Notes: a model not told the origin generated them from the letters alone. A stretch of 64,000 bases of DNA from Acinetobacter calcoaceticus (GCF_016508255.1 NZ_JADVKT010000003.1:62001-126000); one strand, 5' to 3'; counted from the first letter of the stretch, positions 29,223-38,530 are shown. A program made the numbers and translations.

Positions 29223-29249
29223 TTTTGGGAGAGACTACAGGGCTTTTTT
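29212..29249 (+). terminator. Strong intrinsic terminator of the candidate small RNA
   Basis: A 12-bp stem AAGCCTTGTAGT/ACTACAGGGCTT, all paired with one G-U, has a ten-base loop and is followed by a T-run. It lies 210 bases after the recD stop, with no ORF between. It could end the recCBD message, a separate small RNA, or both. Confidence 0.88.
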
Positions 29250-29663
29250 ATATTTAGTTCTTAACCAGTTCTCAAAAAATATCGAAATAAGCGTAGTTTT
29301 AACCCTTTATTTACGATGTTTTCTTTTAAAAATTTATATCAATAATATCAATATATTTATCTGTAATATGATTTCTAAATAGGCATTTTTCCTGTGAATT
29401 GTTAAGTTAAATGTTATACAGAACTGTACGTTAAATGTTAATTAGAGTTACATGCTAAATATTAGACAGACCTGTACGTTTTTGCTTACATGATGATAAG
29501 AAAAATACTACTTTTCTTCATAATTAGATGTGACACAATACATCACATAAGGAGATAGAAATAAAAACAACGGAAGTGAGTTAAAACAATAAGAAGGATG
29601 TGACTAGCATCTCACCAACGATAATAAAAACAGAAATAACACGATAAACAAAAACTACAGCGC
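29250..29663 (+). other. Non-coding AT-rich region with a possible second small transcript
   Basis: There is no ORF of useful size on either strand. It contains three degenerate 24-bp tandem units (29407-29478, listed separately). These are followed by a promoter-like TTGCTT (29482-29487) with AATACT 16 bases on. From there to the terminator at 29664-29694 is about 160 bases with an AAGGAG string (about 29550) but no usable start codon after it. This could be a small RNA gene. The alternative is a plain 3' spacer of the serine hydrolase. Confidence 0.4.
29407..29478 (+). repeat. Three degenerate 24-bp tandem repeats with ACAG-N2-CTGT palindromes
   Basis: Units begin at 29407, 29431 and 29455. 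Over 26 bases the first and third units are 22/26 identical (TTAAATGTTATACAGAACTG against CTAAATATTAGACAGACCTG, continuing TACGTT). The middle unit keeps the first ten bases and diverges after. Units one and three contain ACAG-NN-CTGT dyads, shaped like repressor half-sites, 48 bases apart. Confidence 0.7.
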
Positions 29664-29694
29664 AAAAACCCAAGCAGAAATGCTTGGGTTTTTT
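29664..29694. terminator. Bidirectional intrinsic terminator
   Basis: A perfect 13-bp stem, AAAAACCCAAGCA/TGCTTGGGTTTTT, closes a GAAA tetraloop with T-runs on both strands. On the minus strand it ends the serine hydrolase, whose stop lies nine bases away. On the plus strand it ends whatever is transcribed from the 29.5-kb region. Confidence 0.92.
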
Positions 29695-29702
29695 ATTTGC
29701 TT

Positions 29703-31001
29703 TTATACTAAGTTCGTTTCATGAGAATCGCTACCAAACAAAGATCGGCGCTGATCTCTAGGAATGCGTGGGCATTGAGTTGAAATCTGATAAAGCACCT
29801 TGGCTAAAGCCGGAAGGTGTGTTCCCACCACAGATTTGCCTGTTGTTAACAGAGACACACTAATATCTCTTTCAGGGTCGGCCCAACATAAAATATTTGA
29901 GAATCCTAAATGACCAAAGGCTTGCCCCGTCATGGGGCCAAATAAACCAACTGGGTTGCTACCTAACATTGGCCCTAAGGCATAACGCATTGGAATTAAT
30001 AAAGTACGATCAATGTTAACGCCTGTGGTCGGCAATGTGGCTCTGAAAATCGTTTTCTCGCTGAAGATTTGCTGACCGCCATAATTTCCCCCACTTAAAA
30101 GCATTTCAAAGAAACGTCCAGCTTGTTCCGCACTCGTATAGATATTTCCAGCAGGGCAAATTGTGTCCATAAAACGGCTATCGTTAGTGACATCGACTGC
30201 AAGTTGTAATCCTCCACCTAATACATGGTTTAGGTAGTGATCTGTACCAAGGCGAGGGTGCAATCCCGTTGCACAGTTTAGGGCAACTTCTGAGCGATAT
30301 TCTGGTTTTAAACCGTAATTGAAATAAGGCATTCCCATCGGTTTTTCGATAGTCTCATGTACAAATTCACGTAAATCTTGCCCCGTCACCCGCTCAATCA
30401 CTTCTCCTAAAATATAGCCTGCCGTAACAGCATGATAGGCAAGATGGTTACCAGCAGGAGACACAGGCTTGGCAGCATATAAACGTTTTAAAATTTCATC
30501 TTTATCAAATAGTAGTTCGGGCGTGACATCACCATTAATATAGGGAATGCCGCCACGGTGTGCTAATAGATGAAAGATAGTCGCACGGCGCTTACCGTTA
30601 ACACCATATTCCGGAATATAGTAGCTCACAGGATCAAGCAAATTGATTTCGCCTTTTTCATCTAGTAGATGAATTAGCATGGCAGTGATCATCTTTGATG
30701 CTGAGAACAGGCAAACGGGCGTATCTGGCGTTGCAATCAATGCATTCTCTTGTAGTCCTGCCGGAGAGTTCCCTTGAGCATATCCAATGCTTCTGTTCAG
30801 CAAAATTTTACCTTGTCTACGTAAGCAGAAGGTAATGAGTGGATAATTTCCGGTTTTATATAGTGCTTCTATACTGTTCCAGATTTTTTGAATCTGGCGT
30901 TCAGTCATTCCACCCTGTTCAGCAGCAACTTCATCTTGGCGACGAATAACTTGCTCAATATTGTCCGGTACTGGACAAGTGTTGGTTGAAAAAATTTTCA
31001 C
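29703..31001 (-). CDS. Serine hydrolase of the beta-lactamase/esterase family (class C-like fold)
   Basis: 432 residues. It has the catalytic tetrad SASK (Ser100, Lys103) and a YHA triplet at residues 189-191 in the place of the usual Tyr-x-Asn, followed by TAGYILGEVIERVTG. No signal peptide is seen, so it is probably cytoplasmic. This pattern is that of EstB-like carboxylesterases and other PF00144 proteins, so a true beta-lactamase role is unlikely. Monocistronic, with terminator directly downstream. Substrate unknown. Confidence 0.85.
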   Translation of the reverse strand: MKIFSTNTCPVPDNIEQVIRRQDEVAAEQGGMTERQIQKIWNSIEALYKTGNYPLITFCLRRQGKILLNRSIGYAQGNSPAGLQENALIATPDTPVCLFSASKMITAMLIHLLDEKGEINLLDPVSYYIPEYGVNGKRRATIFHLLAHRGGIPYINGDVTPELLFDKDEILKRLYAAKPVSPAGNHLAYHAVTAGYILGEVIERVTGQDLREFVHETIEKPMGMPYFNYGLKPEYRSEVALNCATGLHPRLGTDHYLNHVLGGGLQLAVDVTNDSRFMDTICPAGNIYTSAEQAGRFFEMLLSGGNYGGQQIFSEKTIFRATLPTTGVNIDRTLLIPMRYALGPMLGSNPVGLFGPMTGQAFGHLGFSNILCWADPERDISVSLLTTGKSVVGTHLPALAKVLYQISTQCPRIPRDQRRSLFGSDSHETNLV

Positions 31002-31096
31002 ACGTCCCTCGCGCTTCTTTCTTTTTATTCAAAGGTAGTGTGCAGGGTTAATATGCTCGTGTCAGTGTCTAAAATGACAAGTTACTGAAAACAATT

Positions 31097-31125
31097 TTGC
31101 AATCCACCTATAGATACCTTAAAAT
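31097..31125 (+). promoter_or_regulatory. Sigma-70 promoter of rpsO
   Basis: TTGCAA (31097-31102) and TAAAAT (31120-31125) are separated by exactly 17 bases, matching four or five of six consensus bases each. The predicted start at about 31132 gives a leader of some 80 bases before rpsO. Confidence 0.6.
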
Positions 31126-31211
31126 AGACAACTTGCTGTAGTGATGCACGGCAGTCAGTTGCCTCAACTGATTCATATCGTTAACTTTTTTAAGCATCTC
31201 GGAGAAATCGA

Positions 31212-31481
31212 ATGGCTTTAACTAATGCAGACCGCGCAGAGATCATTGCTAAATTTGCTCGCGCTGAAAATGACACTGGTTCACCAGAAGTACAAGTAGC
31301 TTTATTGACTGCTCAAATCAATGATTTACAAGGTCACTTTAAAGCTCACAAACACGACCATCACAGCCGTCGTGGTTTGATTCGTATGGTTAACCAACGT
31401 CGTAAATTGCTTGACTATTTAAATGGTAAAGACCACGGTCGTTACACTGCTTTGATCGGTGCTTTAGGTTTACGTCGTTAA
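31212..31481 (+). CDS. rpsO: 30S ribosomal protein S15
   Basis: 89 residues, the standard length. It has the four-helix S15 fold with [21 protein letters not shown] and the rRNA-binding [25 protein letters not shown]15 binds 16S rRNA helices 20-22 early in 30S assembly. The ribosome site CGGAGAAAT precedes the ATG. The adjoining rpsO-pnp order is general in gammaproteobacteria. The leader could hold an S15 autoregulatory structure as in E. coli, but I did not establish a fold. Confidence 0.98.
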   Translation: MALTNADRAEIIAKFARAENDTGSPEVQVALLTAQINDLQGHFKAHKHDHHSRRGLIRMVNQRRKLLDYLNGKDHGRYTALIGALGLRR

Positions 31482-31573
31482 TTCGATTTTCACTTTGTTT
31501 TCGCTATTTCGCATGTCGCAATGCTTTATCGCTGAAAAGAGAGTTTCACTTAATTTTAGGTTAAGTGATGTTT

Positions 31574-31599
31574 AGAAGGGGCGCTTGTGCGCTCCTTCT
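31574..31599 (+). terminator. Hairpin between rpsO and pnp
   Basis: An 11-bp stem AGAAGGGGCGC/GCGCTCCTTCT around TTGT has only a weak T-run after it. It is likely the rpsO attenuating terminator or a processing site; in E. coli an RNase III-cut hairpin before pnp controls pnp decay, and this may be its counterpart. Confidence 0.65.
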
Positions 31600-31733
31600 T
31601 TGCGTTTAATATTATTTAAAATTTTTGGCCTAGTGTGATGGCTTCTAAGCTTTGTCATTTATCTACCAATAGTTGTAGTCTGAATGCCAAACCTTAGGGG
31701 TCTCACTAGAATAAAATTAGGAAAATACAATAC

Positions 31734-33827
31734 ATGTCAATGTTTAATATCGTTCGTAAAGAATTCCAATATGGTCAACACACTGTTGTTTTAGAAACAG
31801 GTCGTGTTGCACGTCAAGCAAATACTGTTTTAGTTACAATGGGCGGCGTAACTGTTTTAGTTGCAGTTGTTGCTCAACCAAAAGCAAAAGCGGGTCAAGA
31901 CTTCTTCCCGTTAACAGTAAACTACCAAGAAAAACAATATGCTGCGGGTCGTATCCCAGGTGGTTATGGTAAACGTGAAGGTCGTCAGTCTGAAGCTGAA
32001 ACTTTAATTTCACGTCTTATTGACCGTCCAATCCGTCCATTGTTCCCAGAAGGTTTCTATAACGAAATCCAAGTGACAGCGACTGTTGTTTCTTCTGATA
32101 AGACTATGGATGCTGACATTGCTGCAATGATCGGTGCTTCTGCTGCAATGTCAATTGCGGCTGTTCCATTCCGTGGTCCAATTGCAGGCGCACGTGTTGG
32201 TTTAATCAACGGCGAATACATTCTTAACCCGAACTTTGAACAGTTGAAAGAAAGTGATCTTGATCTTGTAGTTGCGGGTACTGAATCTGCGGTACTGATG
32301 GTTGAATCTGAAGCGAAAGAACTTTCAGAAGACCAAATGTTAGGTGCTGTACTTTTCGGTCATGACGAAATGCAAATTGCTGTTCAAGCAATTAAAGAAT
32401 TTGCTGCTGCTGCTGGTGCAGTTGAATCAACTTGGGTTGCTCCAAGCAAAAACGAAGCTCTTCTTGAGCAATTAAAAGCAGCTTTTGAAGCTAAAATTTC
32501 TGAAGCATATACAATTGCAGTTAAACAAGATCGTTATGCAGCTCTTGATGCTCTTTATGCAGAAGCTGTAGCTCAGTTCGTTCCTGAAAATGACGAAACT
32601 GGTATTGCTGACGAAGTAAACGAATTATTTGAAGACCTTAAATACCGTACAGTACGTGACAACATCTTGTCAGGTAAACCACGTATTGATGGCCGTGATA
32701 CTAAAACTGTTCGTGGTATCGACGTTCAAGTTGGTGTATTAGACCGTGCTCACGGTTCTGCATTATTTACACGTGGTGAAACTCAAGCGTTGGTAACAAC
32801 AACTTTGGGTAATACTCGTGATGCACTAATGGTTGATACATTGTCAGGTACTAAAACTGACAATTTCATGTTGCACTACAACTTCCCTGCATACTCTGTA
32901 GGTGAAACAGGTCGTGAATCTGGTCCTAAGCGTCGTGAAATTGGTCATGGTCGTTTGGCGCGTCGTGGTGTTCAAGCAGTTCTTCCTGCTGCTGACCGCT
33001 TCCCGTATGTGATTCGTATTGTATCTGACATTACTGAATCTAACGGTTCATCTTCAATGGCTTCTGTATGTGGTGCATCATTATCACTTATGGATGCGGG
33101 TGTTCCACTTAAAGCACCAGTTGCGGGTATCGCAATGGGCTTAGTGAAAGAAGGTGAGCGTTTTGCAGTACTTTCTGACATCTTAGGTGATGAAGATCAC
33201 TTAGGTGATATGGACTTTAAAGTAGCAGGTTCTGCAAACGGTATTACTGCACTTCAAATGGACATCAAGATTGAAGGTATTACTGAAGAAATTATGGAAG
33301 CTGCATTAAACCAAGCATTTGCTGGTCGTATGCATATCCTTAATGAAATGAATAAAGTGATTTCACGTGCTCGTCCTGAAATCAGCGCTCATGCACCGAC
33401 ATTTGAAGTCATTAACATCAATCCAGACAAGATCCGTGATGTTATTGGTAAAGGTGGTGCAACGATTCGTGCCATTACAGAAGAGACCAAGGCTGCGATT
33501 GATATCGAAGACAATGGTACAGTTCGCGTATTTGGTGAAACTAAAGCTGCTGCTCGTGCTGCGATTGCAAAAATTCAAGCACTTACTGCTGAAGTTGAAC
33601 CAGGTAAGATCTATGACGGTAAAGTAATCCGTATTGTAGAATTCGGTGCGTTTGTAAACATCATGCCGGGTACTGATGGTCTTCTTCACATTTCGCAAAT
33701 TTCAAATGAACGTATTGCGAACGTAACTGATGTTCTTAAAGAAGGTCAGGAAGTGAAAGTACAAGTTGCTGATGTTGATAATCGTGGTCGTATTAAATTG
33801 ACTATGAAAGACATTGAGCAAGCATAA
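31734..33827 (+). CDS. pnp: Polyribonucleotide nucleotidyltransferase (PNPase)
   Basis: 697 residues. It has two RNase PH domains (about 1-215 and 315-545) linked by a helical domain, with [28 protein letters not shown] catalytic sequence and [20 protein letters not shown] domain follows ([20 protein letters not shown]), then an S1 domain ([28 protein letters not shown]). PNPase degrades RNA 3'-5' using phosphate and joins RNase E in the degradosome. Codon use is strongly biased, as for a highly expressed gene. Confidence 0.98.
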   Translation: MSMFNIVRKEFQYGQHTVVLETGRVARQANTVLVTMGGVTVLVAVVAQPKAKAGQDFFPLTVNYQEKQYAAGRIPGGYGKREGRQSEAETLISRLIDRPIRPLFPEGFYNEIQVTATVVSSDKTMDADIAAMIGASAAMSIAAVPFRGPIAGARVGLINGEYILNPNFEQLKESDLDLVVAGTESAVLMVESEAKELSEDQMLGAVLFGHDEMQIAVQAIKEFAAAAGAVESTWVAPSKNEALLEQLKAAFEAKISEAYTIAVKQDRYAALDALYAEAVAQFVPENDETGIADEVNELFEDLKYRTVRDNILSGKPRIDGRDTKTVRGIDVQVGVLDRAHGSALFTRGETQALVTTTLGNTRDALMVDTLSGTKTDNFMLHYNFPAYSVGETGRESGPKRREIGHGRLARRGVQAVLPAADRFPYVIRIVSDITESNGSSSMASVCGASLSLMDAGVPLKAPVAGIAMGLVKEGERFAVLSDILGDEDHLGDMDFKVAGSANGITALQMDIKIEGITEEIMEAALNQAFAGRMHILNEMNKVISRARPEISAHAPTFEVININPDKIRDVIGKGGATIRAITEETKAAIDIEDNGTVRVFGETKAAARAAIAKIQALTAEVEPGKIYDGKVIRIVEFGAFVNIMPGTDGLLHISQISNERIANVTDVLKEGQEVKVQVADVDNRGRIKLTMKDIEQA

Positions 33828-33843
33828 TTGTTCTAGTGACATG

Positions 33844-33872
33844 AAAAAGTCCGCTTGATGCGGACTTTTTTT
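33844..33872 (+). terminator. Intrinsic terminator after pnp
   Basis: The stem AAAAAGTCCGC/GCGGACTTTTT is perfect over 11 bp with loop TTGAT, followed by more T. It begins 16 bases after the pnp stop. Confidence 0.93.
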
Positions 33873-33912
33873 ATGGCATGATGCAAGTAATACAAAAACA
33901 GATCGTTGTGGT

Positions 33913-35124
33913 ATGCAGGTTTATTACTTTTATCGTCATCAAGCTGAAGGCTATGTCTTTTTAAGCCGTGAACGGCATAGTGAGCATGTTCTGGAGTTTT
34001 TCTGGATTGATAGTGTCAGAACGGATGTGGTTAACCATAACGAAGAATGGCAACAAGAGATTCAAAAGCTTTCAGGCGTAGTTATTAATGAATTTCATAT
34101 GCGGGATATTGCCAATATTGAACATCCCTGTGCATTTGATACGCTTGAAGAATATGACCTATTAATTTTTAAGAAACTGGTCACACCTGATGATGAAATT
34201 AAACATGCAGAATCACAAGATAGTGTTTTTGGTTTAGCGACGACACCCATTAGTTTTATTTTGACGCCTGATGTGCTGATTAGTGTACGTGAGCAGGGGA
34301 ATAAGTCGATTGAAAACTATATTCAACGTCTTGAAAATATTTTATGTAGAACTTTAGAAGAACAGAATAAAACCCGTAAATTACCCAATTCACCCGTTGA
34401 TTTATCGTTACGGCTGTTAAACAGTATGGTTGATGGCTATCTTGATATCCGCTCACCATTGACGAGAAGAGTTGAGCATTGGCAACAACAGTTGTTACAG
34501 GGAAATCGCCGTTTTAAACAGTGGCACCAGCTATTTCATGAAAATATGGCCTTTCAACAGGTCGAAAATTTATGTGAAGAACAAATCGAGACTCTTCAAG
34601 AGTTTCGAGATGAAATTGTAGAAAATTATCATCATGTCGTTGGCGGACATATCCGTAGTTCTCAAGATATTTTACTGGTCCGTTTAAATGATTTAATGAG
34701 TCATGTTGAACGTATTCAGAAACATACTTTGCGGTTACGTAGCGCAATTCAGTCGGCAATTGATTTACATTTTTCTGCCATTGCCAATCAGACCAATGAG
34801 AACATGCGGATTCTGGCAATTATCACCGCAGTTTTTGCACCTCTTACTCTTTTAACTGGTATTTATGGAATGAATTTTGAATTTATTCCTGGTCTTAAAT
34901 CACCCGTTGGTTTCTGGATTATGTTGGGGGCAATGTTAATTAGCACGATTCTTTTGCTGTACTATTTTTATCGACAGCACATGGTTGGACGTGGTGAAAA
35001 AAGTGTAATTGATTTGTTGGCCCAGCAACATCGTCAAGATCGGATGAATTTATTTTGGTTTTTGGAATATGAACCGATTAAGCAGACTGTAAAGGAATTG
35101 GAGAAGATTACTCGGTTGAAATAA
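33913..35124 (+). CDS. CorA-family divalent cation transporter
   Basis: 403 residues. A large cytoplasmic N-terminal domain (about 1-310) ends in a long helical stalk. Two transmembrane helices follow near residues 305-330 and 340-360, with the pore motif YGMN between them (LLTGIYGMNFEF). The layout fits CorA/ZntB channels, which form pentamers for Mg2+, Co2+ or Zn2+. The length is greater than E. coli CorA (316) because of insertions in the cytoplasmic part and a charged C-terminal tail of about 45 residues. Ion specificity cannot be told. Single gene. Confidence 0.9.
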   Translation: MQVYYFYRHQAEGYVFLSRERHSEHVLEFFWIDSVRTDVVNHNEEWQQEIQKLSGVVINEFHMRDIANIEHPCAFDTLEEYDLLIFKKLVTPDDEIKHAESQDSVFGLATTPISFILTPDVLISVREQGNKSIENYIQRLENILCRTLEEQNKTRKLPNSPVDLSLRLLNSMVDGYLDIRSPLTRRVEHWQQQLLQGNRRFKQWHQLFHENMAFQQVENLCEEQIETLQEFRDEIVENYHHVVGGHIRSSQDILLVRLNDLMSHVERIQKHTLRLRSAIQSAIDLHFSAIANQTNENMRILAIITAVFAPLTLLTGIYGMNFEFIPGLKSPVGFWIMLGAMLISTILLLYYFYRQHMVGRGEKSVIDLLAQQHRQDRMNLFWFLEYEPIKQTVKELEKITRLK

Positions 35125-35174
35125 TTTTTTATTTTTACACGACGTAGTCTTCTCATTAATATATCAAATAGTTA

Positions 35175-35314
35175 TAGCTAATTCGTTACTTTGGTTTCGC
35201 CCAAAGTAACCAAAGGCATTTGTCATCCTTAGAACCTGTTCACTACCAGCATCTAACTAATTTTATTGCAAAAACAATACTATTTAGATAATGGGTAGGT
35301 CAAGGATGACTTTT
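35175..35314. repeat. Dispersed hairpin element, copy A (partner at 59212)
   Basis: It lies between the convergent ends of the corA-like gene and cbpM. It opens with TAGCTAATTC and a hairpin TTACTTTGG/CCCAAAGTAA. A 9-bp perfect inverted repeat GTCATCCTT (35222-35230) and AAGGATGAC (35302-35310) then encloses 71 bases, including AGAACCTGTTCACT. Copy B at 59212-59350 shares the hairpin almost base for base and the AGAACCTGTTCACT string, but has different, still complementary, arms. Confidence 0.8.
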
Positions 35315-35353
35315 AGCTCAAGCTATACCTCGGAAAATATGATTTCAAAAAAC

Positions 35354-35683
35354 TTAATGGAAATGCTTCAACTGTTTTCTAAGTTGTTGTACTTCATCAA
35401 TCAAATCTAACATCACAGCAACTGCTGCCAAACTTGCATCAAAGTCACGTTGCAGACGATAAGCTTTACGAGCACGGGCAACATCTTCGCCCATAAACTG
35501 ATGCACTTCAGGCGTATTGTCGACCGATAAAATGTCATATTCAATGAGCTGAATAATCCAGTCAGGGCTTTGACCACAAGCTTGAGCAAATTGTTGTAAG
35601 TCAAATGTAGATTGTTCATCAACGACCTCTGCACTAAAGGTATGGCCGTCATATACAATTTCTCGATAATGAATGGTTGTCAT
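35354..35683 (-). CDS. cbpM: CbpA modulator CbpM
   Basis: 109 residues. The N-terminal MerR-like winged-helix pattern runs from DLQQFAQACGQSPDWIIQLIEYDIL, and the helical C-terminus contains ARKAYRLQRDFDASLAAVAVMLDLIDEVQQLRKQL. CbpM binds the J-domain of CbpA and blocks its co-chaperone and DNA-binding activity. It lies 11 bases downstream of cbpA on the same strand, the arrangement known from E. coli. Ribosome site AGGGAGCAAG precedes the ATG. Confidence 0.9.
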   Translation of the reverse strand: MTTIHYREIVYDGHTFSAEVVDEQSTFDLQQFAQACGQSPDWIIQLIEYDILSVDNTPEVHQFMGEDVARARKAYRLQRDFDASLAAVAVMLDLIDEVQQLRKQLKHFH

Positions 35684-35694
35684 AATCTTGCTCC

Positions 35695-36651
35695 CTAATG
35701 AGATGAACGAGGTTCGAATGAAGCAAAGGCTTCAGCCAGTTGCTGATAGGCTTGTTTTTCTTTTTCAGAATGTGCAGGTGGGAATACAATATTTAAAATT
35801 AAATAAAGATGGCCTGGCGTTTTATTTGGTATCCCTTTGTCTTTTAAACGTAGCTGTTGTCCTTGTTTTGCATTGTGAGGTAAATTGACGTTTAAAGGTC
35901 CAGCTGGTGTTTTTACTTCAATACCTTGACCTAACGCAGCTTCCCACGGAGCTACATCTACAGTCAAATATACATCACTGCCTTCGACATGAACGCGGTC
36001 TGTATCTTTATACTGAATTTCAATATAAAGATCGCCGTTAGCACCGCCATTGATACCACTTTGTCCTTGCCCACTTAAGCGGATTTGCTGACCTTCTTTC
36101 ATGCCTTTTGGTATTTTGACTTGAAGGGTTTTACGTTGAACCTCAGGTTCGCCATAAACATTCACCGTCGGAATTTGCAGGGTAATTTGTTGCGTTGATC
36201 CATGATAGGCAATGTCAAGATCGACCTCTATGCTGGCATGTTGGTCTTCACCGCGATAACTACGTTGTTGCCTTTGGTGTTGCTGTTGACCACCCCCAAA
36301 TCCTGCACCAAAGCGCCCAAATAAATCTTCAAAACCGCTAAAGTCTGCTTGCTCACCACCTGTGAAGCCTTGGCGATAAAACTGTGCACCGTCAAAGCCA
36401 CCTTGCGCGGCACCCTGACCAAAGTTATTAAAACCTTGTGGATGATCTAGCAGCTGGTCATATTCGGCTTTTTTTTCTGCATTGCTCAACGTGTCGTAGG
36501 CAACATTAATTGCCTGCATCTTTTCTTCTGCATCTTTTTCTTTGCTGATATCAGGATGATATTTACGAGCTAATTTTCGATAAGCTTTCTTAATTTCATC
36601 AGCAGAGGCTTTGCGTGTAACCCCTAATTCTTCATAATAATTTTTTGCCAT
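35695..36651 (-). CDS. cbpA: Curved DNA-binding protein / DnaJ-like co-chaperone CbpA
   Basis: 318 residues. The J-domain (1-70) has the HPD triad in [12 protein letters not shown] Gly/Phe/Gln-rich linker follows (about 75-135), then two substrate-binding C-terminal domains ([18 protein letters not shown] and [20 protein letters not shown]). There is no zinc finger, so it is CbpA/DnaJB type rather than DnaJ. It stimulates DnaK and can bind curved DNA. First gene of the cbpA-cbpM pair. Confidence 0.94.
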   Translation of the reverse strand: MAKNYYEELGVTRKASADEIKKAYRKLARKYHPDISKEKDAEEKMQAINVAYDTLSNAEKKAEYDQLLDHPQGFNNFGQGAAQGGFDGAQFYRQGFTGGEQADFSGFEDLFGRFGAGFGGGQQQHQRQQRSYRGEDQHASIEVDLDIAYHGSTQQITLQIPTVNVYGEPEVQRKTLQVKIPKGMKEGQQIRLSGQGQSGINGGANGDLYIEIQYKDTDRVHVEGSDVYLTVDVAPWEAALGQGIEVKTPAGPLNVNLPHNAKQGQQLRLKDKGIPNKTPGHLYLILNIVFPPAHSEKEKQAYQQLAEAFASFEPRSSH

Positions 36652-36797
36652 AATGTTTTATCACGATGGTGTGGTTTATTTCATTATGAAACGATTTTTA
36701 GAGTTTTCAATAAGCTAGATTGTATAAGAGTTGTTCTATTGCAAAATAAAATTGATGGAAAGAGGTATAGATAAATGAAGGCTATACCCCTCATTAT

Positions 36798-37409
36798 TTA
36801 GATGAAACTCTGATATAAACCGTACAGAGCAATAAGTAAAAGTAATACACCACATAGGCCTAATATTTTTGGATATAGATGACTGTTAGAAAGGCGGCGG
36901 AAGAATATATAAACCAGAGATAAAGTCACAAAGTCTAAAATAATCCATGTTAGGGTCAGTATGGTTAGACTTAAATTTAATTGGGGTGTAATAGAGACAA
37001 ATTGCGGAAAGAAAGCCGAGAAAAAAATAATATCTTTTGGATTTGAAATACCAACGAGAAAGCCTTTTTTAAAGCCGCCATTTTGTGCGGAAACTGTTTG
37101 TATTGCTTCAGGATGAGGTGCCTGAATCACTTCTTTAATAATAGTAAAACCCAAATAACCAATATAGAGGCAGCCTAAAATACGAATAATATTGAGATAA
37201 CTATCGTTAACACTAAGTACTCCCTTTAAAACGAGTACTGAAATAAAAATTAAGACAAGAGATGCTAAATTTGTACCAAAAATGGTTTCAAGTGCTTTTT
37301 TATAACCCCCTTTAAGTCCAGCGCTTGCAACTAAAATCATGACAGGACCAGGGGTGGCAATCATGATAACTACGCTAAAAATAAAGAGAAAATAATCAAA
37401 ATAATTCAT
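36798..37409 (-). CDS. LysE/RhtB-family amino acid exporter
   Basis: 203 residues with six hydrophobic segments. The family signature ATPGPVMILVASAGLKGGYKKAL lies at about 18-40, followed by FGTNLASLVLIF and the middle GFLVGISNPKDIIFFSAFFPQF. LysE/RhtB proteins export amino acids or derivatives with proton uptake. The substrate is unknown. Single gene with no regulator beside it. The region is AT-rich relative to its neighbours. Confidence 0.9.
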   Translation of the reverse strand: MNYFDYFLFIFSVVIMIATPGPVMILVASAGLKGGYKKALETIFGTNLASLVLIFISVLVLKGVLSVNDSYLNIIRILGCLYIGYLGFTIIKEVIQAPHPEAIQTVSAQNGGFKKGFLVGISNPKDIIFFSAFFPQFVSITPQLNLSLTILTLTWIILDFVTLSLVYIFFRRLSNSHLYPKILGLCGVLLLLIALYGLYQSFI

Positions 37410-37502
37410 GGTATTTAAGCATCTTATTTATTAGGCTGTAAAGTGGCCTTATATTATCCTATTTAAAATAAAATATTGAAAACTATCATCAAAAGTACAG
37501 AG

Positions 37503-37528
37503 AAATAAAAAGGCGGTATATCCGCCTT
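37503..37528 (-). terminator. Intrinsic terminator after hslO
   Basis: On the minus strand AAGGCGG and CCGCCTT pair over 7 bp around ATATA and are followed by TTTTTATTT. It starts 18 bases after the hslO stop. Confidence 0.8.
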
Positions 37529-37545
37529 GTTATAAATTTTAACGA

Positions 37546-38421
37546 TTAACTCAAATGTTCGCCAAATAATGCTAAAGCTTCTTCAGCAGTAAAGGTGTAT
37601 TGAGTATTACAGAACTGACAATCCATACGAATAGGGTTCTGTTCTTCTAATGTTTCATGAACAGCATCTACACCAATTTGAATCAGCGCATTTGCACAGC
37701 GTTCTTTTGAACATGTACAGCCAAATTTTAGTGCTTCAATTTCTGGTAAACGAACTTCTTCTTCGTTATATAAACGATATAAGATTTCGTTGGCGTCTAA
37801 ATTGGTAAGCTCTTCAGCTTTTAATGTTTCAGTCAACATGGTCAAGCGTGGCCATAAATCTTCATCGACTAATTTTTGCTCTTCTTCATTGTGGCGTGGT
37901 AAAAGCTGAATGAGTAAACCACCAGAGCGTTTGGTCGTACTCGCTAACACAATGCGAGTTGGAATTTGCGCAGACAAATCATAATACTGCATCAAGCATC
38001 CCGCTAAGGTTACTTGGTCAAGCGGCACAATCCCTTGATAACGTTCGCCAAATTCCGGTTCGATATTAATAAATAAAACTGGGTTAACTAAAGCGCCGAG
38101 AACTGTGCTGCTGTCTGTTGCTTCAATAAAGCGTGGATCTGTTTCGTAATCGGCTAGAGCACGAACTTCTCCTAAATGGTTACATTCAGCCATTGCCCAC
38201 TTAAAAGTGCCGCTAGCCTGGATTTGCAAGCTGATACGGCCTTTGATTTTTAGTGTACTTGCAAGTAATGCAGTCGCACTCAACATTTCACCTAACAGAA
38301 TTTTAACCGCAGGCATATAGTCACGTTGAGCTAAGATAGTTTGTAGTGCCTCTTCTAGATGAACTACTTCCCCACGAACCGGAAAGTTCTCAATATAAAA
38401 GCGTTGGCGTAAATCAGACAT
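37546..38421 (-). CDS. hslO: Redox-regulated chaperone Hsp33
   Basis: 291 residues. The N-terminal substrate-binding domain contains VKILLGEMLSATALLASTLK and the C-terminal redox switch has Cys235 and Cys237 (CTC) plus Cys268 and Cys271 (CQFC), the CxC...CxxC zinc site. Oxidation of these cysteines releases zinc and turns on holdase activity under oxidative heat stress. GGAG lies before the ATG. Monocistronic, with its own terminator. Confidence 0.96.
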   Translation of the reverse strand: MSDLRQRFYIENFPVRGEVVHLEEALQTILAQRDYMPAVKILLGEMLSATALLASTLKIKGRISLQIQASGTFKWAMAECNHLGEVRALADYETDPRFIEATDSSTVLGALVNPVLFINIEPEFGERYQGIVPLDQVTLAGCLMQYYDLSAQIPTRIVLASTTKRSGGLLIQLLPRHNEEEQKLVDEDLWPRLTMLTETLKAEELTNLDANEILYRLYNEEEVRLPEIEALKFGCTCSKERCANALIQIGVDAVHETLEEQNPIRMDCQFCNTQYTFTAEEALALFGEHLS

Positions 38422-38500
38422 AATATTCTCCAGGGCCCTAAGCAGAGTATAACTATTTCGTTGTAATCAAGCTCAGGAAATGCAGCGAAGCCGCAAGCCG

Positions 38501-38530
38501 GACAGGGGCAGCTTGTTGATGCCCATTGTC
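38501..38530. repeat. Hairpin in the hslO-Kef antiporter gap
   Basis: GACAGGGGCA pairs with TGCCCATTGTC through two short stems around a nine-base loop. It is preceded by GCCGCAAGCCGGAC, a string similar to one in the gspG leader (minus strand, 44243-44260). It looks like a REP-type intergenic sequence. With one clear copy here, the family call is weak. Confidence 0.45.

Noticed and set aside
29031..29249. tmRNA or RNase P RNA for the structured region
   Set aside because: No tag ORF or CCA end for tmRNA and no RNase P core motifs such as GAGGAAAGTCC.
29703..31001. True beta-lactamase resistance gene
   Set aside because: SxxK is present but no signal peptide and no KTG-type third motif was seen; the sequence fits cytoplasmic EstB-like esterases.
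35175..35314. CRISPR or insertion sequence at the dispersed elements
   Set aside because: No regular spacers and no transposase or target duplication visible; only two copies with hairpins.
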